A DNA stretch of 64,000 nt from Blastomonas fulva. GTDB taxonomy: Bacteria; Pseudomonadota; Alphaproteobacteria; Sphingomonadales; Sphingomonadaceae. Below, in pieces: positions 59,256 to 64,000 of the stretch. The DNA lies in assembly GCF_003431825.1 (NCBI RefSeq), contig NZ_CP020083.1, positions 372,001-436,000 of the forward strand. The letters are read 5' to 3'. The position numbers and the translations under genes are program-made. Below the pieces are notes generated by a model. That model ran no database searches and was not told where the DNA came from. It saw only the letters and a program-made list of their open reading frames with translations. Each line of letters opens with the position of its first letter. Position 1 is the stretch's first letter.

Positions 59256-60713
59256 ATGCGCCATATCACCGGCCTGCTGGCCAGTTGCGCCCTGTTGCTG
59301 AGCGCGTGCGGCGGTGGCGGCGGTAGCTCGCCCGCGCCCAGCCCGACTGCGGTCGCTGGCGCCCCCACCCCGACGCCCGCGCCCAGCCCCACCTGCTCGC
59401 TGGAAAACCGCCAGGCCTTCGCGCGCGACGTGCTCAACGAATGGTATCTGTTTCCCGAGCTGCTGGTGACCAGCGCCAACCCGGCCAGCTTCACCACGGT
59501 GCAAGGCTATATCGACGCGCTCACCGCCACCGCGCGCGCGCAGGGCAAGGACCGGTTCTTCACCTTCATCACCTCGATCGCCGAGGAAAACGCCTTCAAC
59601 ACCACCGGCGCGACCGCCGGGATCGGCATCCGCCTTTCGATCGACACCCCCGGGCGCCGCGTACTGATCAGCGAAAGCTTCGAAGGTGCGCCGGGGCTGA
59701 CCGCCGGAATTGATCGCGGCGACGAGATTCTCGCGATCGGCACAGCCAGCAGCAACCTGCGCAGCGTCAGCGACATCCTCGCGGCGGAAGGGTCCGGCGG
59801 AATCACCACCGCGCTGGGTCCCAGCACCGCAGGCACCACCCGGCTGCTGCGCGTGGCGCGCGGCGGGGTTTCGCGCGAGGTCAGCGTCACCAAGGCCGAT
59901 TTCGATCTGCCAGCAGTCTCCAGCCGCTATGGCGCGCGCATCATCCAGGACGGCGGCCGCCAGATCGGCTATCTCAACCTGCGCACCTTCATCTCGGCAG
60001 CCGACACGCCGCTGCGCGACGCGTTCCGCAGCTTCCGCGCGGCGGGTGTCACAGAGTTCATCGTCGACTTCCGCTACAATGGCGGCGGGCTGATCTCGAC
60101 CGCAGAGCTGCTGGGCGATCTGCTGGGCGGCAACCGCACCAGCGCCGAATTGTTCTCGGGCGTGCGCTTCCGCGCCTCCAAATCCTCGCGCAACGAAAAC
60201 ACCTTCTTCAATCCGCGGGCGGAATCGGTGAGCCCGGCCAAGATCGCGTTTATCGGCACCAGCGCCAGCGCGTCCGCCAGCGAACTGGTGATCAACAGCC
60301 TTGCGCCCTATTACAACCGCAACCTGGCGCTGATCGGCAGCAACACCTTCGGCAAACCGGTCGGCCAGATCGCGCTGGACCGCAGCGCCTGTGACGACCG
60401 GGTCCGCGTCGTGGCGTTCACCTCGGTCAATGTGCGCGGCGCAGGCGATTACTTCAACGGCCTTGCCAGCACGCTCGATGTCAGCTGCCAGGCGGCGGAC
60501 GACCTGACGCGGCCGCTGGGCGATCCGCAGGAAGCCTCGATCCGCGGCGCGCTCGATTTCCTCGCCGGGCGCAGTTGCACCGCGATCGGGCAGAGCAGCG
60601 CTGCCGGTGGGCTGACCGGCCAATCGCAAGGCGGCCAGATCACGTTCGAGCGCGAACTCCTGATCCCCGCCGCACCGACACCTGCGCAGCGCGAGGTGCC
60701 CGGGCTGTTTTGA
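59256..60713 (+). CDS. S41-family peptidase, lipoprotein
   Basis: 485 residues from ATG 59256, with GAGAGGG five bases upstream. The N-terminal lipobox LLSAC places the lipidated Cys at residue 18, followed by a Gly/Ser/Pro/Thr-rich linker. A PDZ-like segment is visible (FEGAPGLTAGIDRGDEILAI). The tail-specific protease core has GYLNLRTFIS, DFRYNGGGL and GTSASASASELV, which carries the catalytic Ser. It is a C-terminal-processing-type protease attached to a membrane. The physiological substrate is unknown. Confidence 0.9.
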   Translation: MRHITGLLASCALLLSACGGGGGSSPAPSPTAVAGAPTPTPAPSPTCSLENRQAFARDVLNEWYLFPELLVTSANPASFTTVQGYIDALTATARAQGKDRFFTFITSIAEENAFNTTGATAGIGIRLSIDTPGRRVLISESFEGAPGLTAGIDRGDEILAIGTASSNLRSVSDILAAEGSGGITTALGPSTAGTTRLLRVARGGVSREVSVTKADFDLPAVSSRYGARIIQDGGRQIGYLNLRTFISAADTPLRDAFRSFRAAGVTEFIVDFRYNGGGLISTAELLGDLLGGNRTSAELFSGVRFRASKSSRNENTFFNPRAESVSPAKIAFIGTSASASASELVINSLAPYYNRNLALIGSNTFGKPVGQIALDRSACDDRVRVVAFTSVNVRGAGDYFNGLASTLDVSCQAADDLTRPLGDPQEASIRGALDFLAGRSCTAIGQSSAAGGLTGQSQGGQITFERELLIPAAPTPAQREVPGLF

Positions 60714-60905
60714 CGCCCCTCTCCCCTAACGCACCCTCCCTGTTGGCTCCGCTGCGAGGACTGCAGGAAGACGATCGGCCTCCACACCCGTCATAAAACT
60801 GCCACGCAACCACAATCACTGGTGGCATCGTGCCGCACGCTCGCCTAGATAGCGGCCATCACGGGAATCGCCCCCATCACGCCTTGATCCGGATCGCACC
60901 TGAAG

Positions 60906-61352
60906 ATGACGCAAACGCCCCGCACTATCGCCCTCGCCTCCGATCATGCCGCCGTCGGCCTGAAGGCAGAGCTGGCCGCATGGCTCACCGAGCAGGGGCA
61001 CAGCGTGACCGATCTGGGGCCGGACACCGCCGACAGCGTCGATTATCCCGATTACGGCTTCAAGCTTGCCGATCACGTTGCCGCAGGCGGCTCCGAATTC
61101 GGCGTCGCCTTGTGCGGATCGGGCATCGGCATCTCGATCGCGGTCAATCGCAATCCAGGCTGCCGCTGCGCACTGGTCTCCGATCATCTTTCGGCCAGCC
61201 TGTCGCGCCAGCACAACAATGCCAATGTCATCGCGATGGGCGCGCGGCTGATCGGGATCGATACCGCCAAGGATTGTCTCGCCACCTTTCTTGCCACCCC
61301 GTTCGAAGGTGGCCGTCACGAACGCCGCGTCGCCAAGCTGACCCCGGCCTGA
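60906..61352 (+). CDS. rpiB: Ribose 5-phosphate isomerase B
   Basis: 148 residues of the RpiB/LacAB family. Visible are [12 protein letters not shown] near the start, [14 protein letters not shown]70 in [15 protein letters not shown] (the catalytic Cys) and [13 protein letters not shown]. It interconverts ribose 5-phosphate and ribulose 5-phosphate. It heads a run with glyA, a small membrane protein, nrdR and the last gene. A weak GAAG precedes the ATG. Confidence 0.95.
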   Translation: MTQTPRTIALASDHAAVGLKAELAAWLTEQGHSVTDLGPDTADSVDYPDYGFKLADHVAAGGSEFGVALCGSGIGISIAVNRNPGCRCALVSDHLSASLSRQHNNANVIAMGARLIGIDTAKDCLATFLATPFEGGRHERRVAKLTPA

Positions 61353-61387
61353 TATACCCTCAATTCAAGTCCCCGATGGAGCCTGTC

Positions 61388-62698
61388 ATGTCCACCAACA
61401 CTGCGATCAACGAAATCCGATCCTCCGGCTTTTTCAGCGAAGGCCTTGCGCTCACCGATCCTGCCGTGGCCGCTGCCATCGCCAAGGAAGTGCGCCGCGA
61501 GAAGAAACAGATCGAGCTGATCGCATCGGAAAACATCGTCTCCAAGGCGGTGCTCGAGGCGCAAGGGTCGGTGTTCACCAACAAATACGCCGAAGGCTAT
61601 CCCGGCAAGCGTTACTATCAGGGCTGCGAGCCTTCGGACGATGTCGAGCGCCTGGCGATCGAGCGCGCCTGCAAATTGTTTGATTGCGCCTATGCCAACG
61701 TCCAGCCGCATTCGGGCGCGCAGGCCAATGGCGCGGTGCTGCTGGCGCTGATCAAGCCGGGTGATACCATCCTTGGCATGTCGCTCGACGCCGGCGGCCA
61801 TCTGACACACGGCGCGCGCGCCGCGATGTCCGGCAAGTGGTTCAACGCCGTCCAGTATGGCGTGACCCCCGACACGCACCTCATCGATTATGACGAAGTC
61901 CGCCGCCTGGCGCTCGAGCACAAGCCCAAGCTGATCTTCGCGGGGGGCTCGGCCTATCCGCGGCACATCGATTTCGCCAAGTTCCGCGCGATCGCCGACG
62001 AAGTGGGCGCGTTCTTCCAGGTCGACATGGCGCACTTTGCCGGCCTCGTCGCAGCAGGCGTGCACCCCTCGCCCTTCCCGCATGCGCATGTCGCCACCAC
62101 GACAACCCACAAGACGCTGCGCGGTCCGCGCGGCGGCATGATCCTCACCAATGACGAGGCGCTCGCCAAGAAGCTCAATTCGGCGGTGTTCCCGGGTCTG
62201 CAGGGCGGTCCGCTGATGCACGTGATCGCTGCCAAGGCGGTCGCGTTCGGCGAAGCGCTGACGCCTGAGTTCAAGAGCTATTCGCGCGCAGTGATCGACA
62301 ACGCCAAGGCGCTGGCGAGCCGCCTCAAGGAGCGCGGCGCGGACCTCGTCGCTGGCGGCACGGACACGCATCTGGCGCTCGTCGATCTGCGTCCGCTGGG
62401 CGTTACCGGCAAGGACGCCGACGAGGCGCTCGAGCGCGCAGGCATCACCTGCAACAAGAACGGCATCCCGTTCGATCCGCTGCCGCCGACCAAGACCAGC
62501 GGCATCCGCGTCGGCAGCCCTGCAGGCACGACGCGCGGCTTCGGCGTCGCCGAGTTCCGCGAGATCGGCGACATGATCGCCGACGTGCTCGATGGCCTGC
62601 GCCAGAAGGGTGAACATGGCGATCCCGAGGTCGAAGCTGCGGTGCGCATCCGCGTCGAAGCGCTGTGCGACCGTTTCCCCATCTATCCGGAGCTTTGA
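61388..62698 (+). CDS. glyA: Serine hydroxymethyltransferase
   Basis: 436 residues from ATG 61388. The PLP Lys is in [43 protein letters not shown] and QPHSGAQAN are classic GlyA motifs. It converts serine and tetrahydrofolate to glycine and 5,10-methylene-tetrahydrofolate, the main one-carbon source. An upstream open frame in phase reaches 60830 but overlaps rpiB and is not coding. It lies 35 bp after rpiB. Confidence 0.98.
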   Translation: MSTNTAINEIRSSGFFSEGLALTDPAVAAAIAKEVRREKKQIELIASENIVSKAVLEAQGSVFTNKYAEGYPGKRYYQGCEPSDDVERLAIERACKLFDCAYANVQPHSGAQANGAVLLALIKPGDTILGMSLDAGGHLTHGARAAMSGKWFNAVQYGVTPDTHLIDYDEVRRLALEHKPKLIFAGGSAYPRHIDFAKFRAIADEVGAFFQVDMAHFAGLVAAGVHPSPFPHAHVATTTTHKTLRGPRGGMILTNDEALAKKLNSAVFPGLQGGPLMHVIAAKAVAFGEALTPEFKSYSRAVIDNAKALASRLKERGADLVAGGTDTHLALVDLRPLGVTGKDADEALERAGITCNKNGIPFDPLPPTKTSGIRVGSPAGTTRGFGVAEFREIGDMIADVLDGLRQKGEHGDPEVEAAVRIRVEALCDRFPIYPEL

Positions 62699-62701
62699 AC
62701 C

Positions 62702-62926
62702 ATGCAGAACCCTGACGATCCCAACAATGGTGGCGACCTGATCGCCGATGCCCGCGAGGAAATCGTCGGCATGGCCAAGCAGGGCATGGCGCACCCCTCG
62801 ACCAAGCCGGTGCTGACCGCGGGCGCTATCGGCGCGGTGGCGGGTGCGGTGCTTCCCGTAGTGAGCTGGCCGATCGGCCTGGTCGCCGGAGCGGGCTATA
62901 TGCTCTACAAGCGCCTGCGTCCCTGA
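62702..62926 (+). CDS. Small membrane protein of unknown function
   Basis: 74 residues. Residues 36-68 are a Gly/Ala-rich hydrophobic stretch (LTAGAIGAVAGAVLPVV and GLVAGAGYML), enough for one helix or a helical hairpin. It is preceded by an acidic N-terminus (DDPNNGGDLIADAREE) and ends in YKRLRP, so the C-terminus is probably cytoplasmic. No family is recognised with confidence. It starts four bases after the glyA stop and is followed by nrdR, so it is translated from the same transcript. Confidence 0.75.
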   Translation: MQNPDDPNNGGDLIADAREEIVGMAKQGMAHPSTKPVLTAGAIGAVAGAVLPVVSWPIGLVAGAGYMLYKRLRP

Positions 62927-62943
62927 AGGGCCTCGACTGACCG

Positions 62944-63405
62944 ATGAGATGCCCCTTTTGCGCGCACGAAAACAGCCAGGTCAAGGATAGCCGCCCCACC
63001 GAAGACGGGGCGGCTATCCGCCGTCGGCGGCAGTGCGAAAGCTGCGGCGCGCGGTTCACGACGTTCGAGCGCATCCAATTGCGCGACATCATGGTGGTCA
63101 AGAGCGAGAACCGCCGCGAGCCGTTCAACCGCGCCAAGATCGAGAAATCGGTCGCGGTCGCCTGCCGCAAGCGCGGGATCGACCAGGAGCGCATCGACCA
63201 GCTCGTCTCGGGCATCCAGCGCCAGATCGAGACATCGGGCGAGAACGAGGTGCATTCGCGCGATATCGGCGGGATGGTGATGGATGGGCTGCGCATGCTC
63301 GACAGCGTCGCCTATATCCGCTTCGCCTCGGTCTATCGCGATTTCAGCGAAGCCAAGGACTTCGAGGAATTCGCCAGCACCGTGAAAGATGTTGGCGGCG
63401 CCTGA
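62944..63405 (+). CDS. nrdR: Transcriptional repressor NrdR
   Basis: 153 residues. The N-terminal zinc ribbon has C3/C6 (CPFC) and C31/C34 (CESC), and an ATP-cone domain follows from about residue 49. NrdR senses dATP/ATP and represses ribonucleotide reductase genes; nrdA-nrdB at 20177-23802 are the obvious local targets. The stop shares a base with the ATG of the next gene (TGATG). The glyA-nrdR order is common in alphaproteobacteria. Confidence 0.96.
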   Translation: MRCPFCAHENSQVKDSRPTEDGAAIRRRRQCESCGARFTTFERIQLRDIMVVKSENRREPFNRAKIEKSVAVACRKRGIDQERIDQLVSGIQRQIETSGENEVHSRDIGGMVMDGLRMLDSVAYIRFASVYRDFSEAKDFEEFASTVKDVGGA

Positions 63406-64000
63406 TGCCCTATTTCACCTATATGCTGCGCTGCGGCGATGGATCGTATTTCGTCGGCCATGGCGAGAATCTGGACACCGATGTCGCCGCACATCAGGCA
63501 GGTGCCGTCCCCGGCTACACCAAGGCGCGCCAGCCGGTCGAATTGGTGTGGAGCGAAGATTTTGCCACCGCCGACAATGCGCAGGCAGTCGACAGGCAGA
63601 TCAAGGGCTGGAGCCGCGCCAAGAAGGAGGCGCTGATCCGGCAGGACTATGGCGCGCTGTCCGAACGCGCGCGCAAGATGCTGCTGGGCAAGGCGAAGGC
63701 GGCACGCAACCTGCAGTCTGCAAGGGACGCGGCGCCAGGCGACCTGCGCAAGCCCATCGTCATTCTGGTGCGTCCGCAACTGGGCGAGAACATCGGCAAA
63801 GCCGCGCGCGCGATGCTCAATTTCGGGCTCACCGAAATGCGGCTGGTCGCCCCGCGTGATGGCTGGCCTAATCCCAGCGCGGGCCCGGCGGCCTCTGGAG
63901 CGGACATCGTGCTCGAACAGGCGCAGGTGTTCGAGACGGTCGCCGACGCGGTCGCCGACTGCAACCATGTCTATGCGACCACCGTGCGCAAGCGCGGCGT
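63405..64000 (+). CDS. GIY-YIG domain fused to TrmJ-type tRNA/rRNA methyltransferase (partial, runs off the window)
   Basis: One open frame with no stop from ATG 63405 to the window end (198 codons seen). Residues 1-85 are a GIY-YIG domain (FTYMLRCGDGSYFVG, QIKGWSRAKKEALI). After a short linker, residues 116-198 are the start of a TrmH/SPOUT methyltransferase of TrmJ type (PIVILVRPQLGENIGKAARA, FGLTEMRLVAPRDGW, ADIVLEQA). In the GIY-YIG part the YIG Tyr is Phe, the catalytic Arg position is Asp (NLDTDVAAH) and the metal Glu appears as Asp (AVDRQIKGW), so nuclease activity is unlikely. No good internal start for a separate trmJ exists; ATG 63678 lacks a ribosome-binding site. Confidence 0.85.
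   Translation, partial: MPYFTYMLRCGDGSYFVGHGENLDTDVAAHQAGAVPGYTKARQPVELVWSEDFATADNAQAVDRQIKGWSRAKKEALIRQDYGALSERARKMLLGKAKAARNLQSARDAAPGDLRKPIVILVRPQLGENIGKAARAMLNFGLTEMRLVAPRDGWPNPSAGPAASGADIVLEQAQVFETVADAVADCNHVYATTVRKRG

Noticed and set aside
63678..64000. Separate trmJ gene starting at an internal ATG (63678)
   Set aside because: That ATG has no ribosome-binding site and lies 72 bases before the methyltransferase domain. The frame is continuous with the GIY-YIG part, so a fusion is the simpler reading.

Overview
The window reads as a contiguous piece of a GC-rich alphaproteobacterial chromosome, most likely Sphingomonadales. This rests on the combination of an Entner-Doudoroff operon (zwf-pgl-edd-glk-eda), an exosortase-A-associated gene set (decarboxylase, acyl-CoA ligase, acyltransferase, ACP and two hydrolases), the type III PKS/isoprenylcysteine-methyltransferase pair, TTAACC motifs of CtrA type, and many alphaproteobacterial palindromic intergenic repeats. 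The genus cannot be fixed from the sequence alone. No tRNA, rRNA, CRISPR array, prophage or classical insertion sequence was recognised.

Layout. 1-3.3 kb: end of truB, rpsO and pnp. 3.3-3.8 kb: a DUF559 endonuclease-fold gene bracketed by inverted repeats. 3.9-6.5 kb: sdhC-sdhD-sdhA on the minus strand, without sdhB. 6.7-11.2 kb: a soluble chemoreceptor, an SDR, a GIY-YIG gene, prmA and a DUF2459 gene. 11.2-16.6 kb: an ECF42-type sigma factor with its YCII partner, then recN-ligA. 16.8-19.6 kb: mlaA and class I fumarase. 20.2-23.8 kb: nrdA and nrdB, separated by a second repeat-bracketed DUF559 gene. 23.9-25.6 kb: an accessory pocket (DUF4160, DUF2442, an unknown protein, a PUA-like/HNH nuclease). 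25.7-34.9 kb: an acetate-utilisation block with a CrbS-type transporter-kinase, a CrbR-type regulator, acs, a porin and an MFS carrier. 35.0-39.0 kb: minus-strand housekeeping genes xseB-ispA-coaD-cyclophilin-queA. 39.0-43.4 kb: a VapBC-type pair, purL, a DUF3052 gene and an S1/P1 nuclease. 43.5-49.3 kb: the Entner-Doudoroff operon. 49.3-56.2 kb: the exosortase-A-associated cluster and a PhyH dioxygenase. 56.4-60.7 kb: trxB, type III PKS with ICMT, and an S41 lipoprotein peptidase. 60.9-64 kb: rpiB, glyA, a small membrane protein, nrdR and a gene that runs off the window end.

How the genes work together. Central carbon metabolism dominates: glucose 6-phosphate goes to pyruvate and glyceraldehyde 3-phosphate through the ED operon, the TCA cycle is represented by sdh and fumarase, and acetate is activated by Acs. 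The acetate block looks self-regulating. The response regulator gene overlaps the end of acs, and a perfect 18-bp palindrome sits in the acs/porin divergent promoter region. Ribonucleotide reductase and its likely repressor NrdR are both present but about 40 kb apart.

The most unusual items are these: (1) the last gene, in which a GIY-YIG domain with altered catalytic residues is fused in frame to a TrmJ-type RNA methyltransferase; (2) two DUF559 genes that each sit between inverted palindromic repeats, one of them inside the nrdAB operon, suggesting a mobile unit comparable in layout to REP/RAYT elements; (3) the acs-linked response regulator, which has no canonical start codon; (4) a globin-sensor-like chemoreceptor with no visible heme-ligating histidine; and (5) the accessory pocket with a PUA-like/HNH nuclease.
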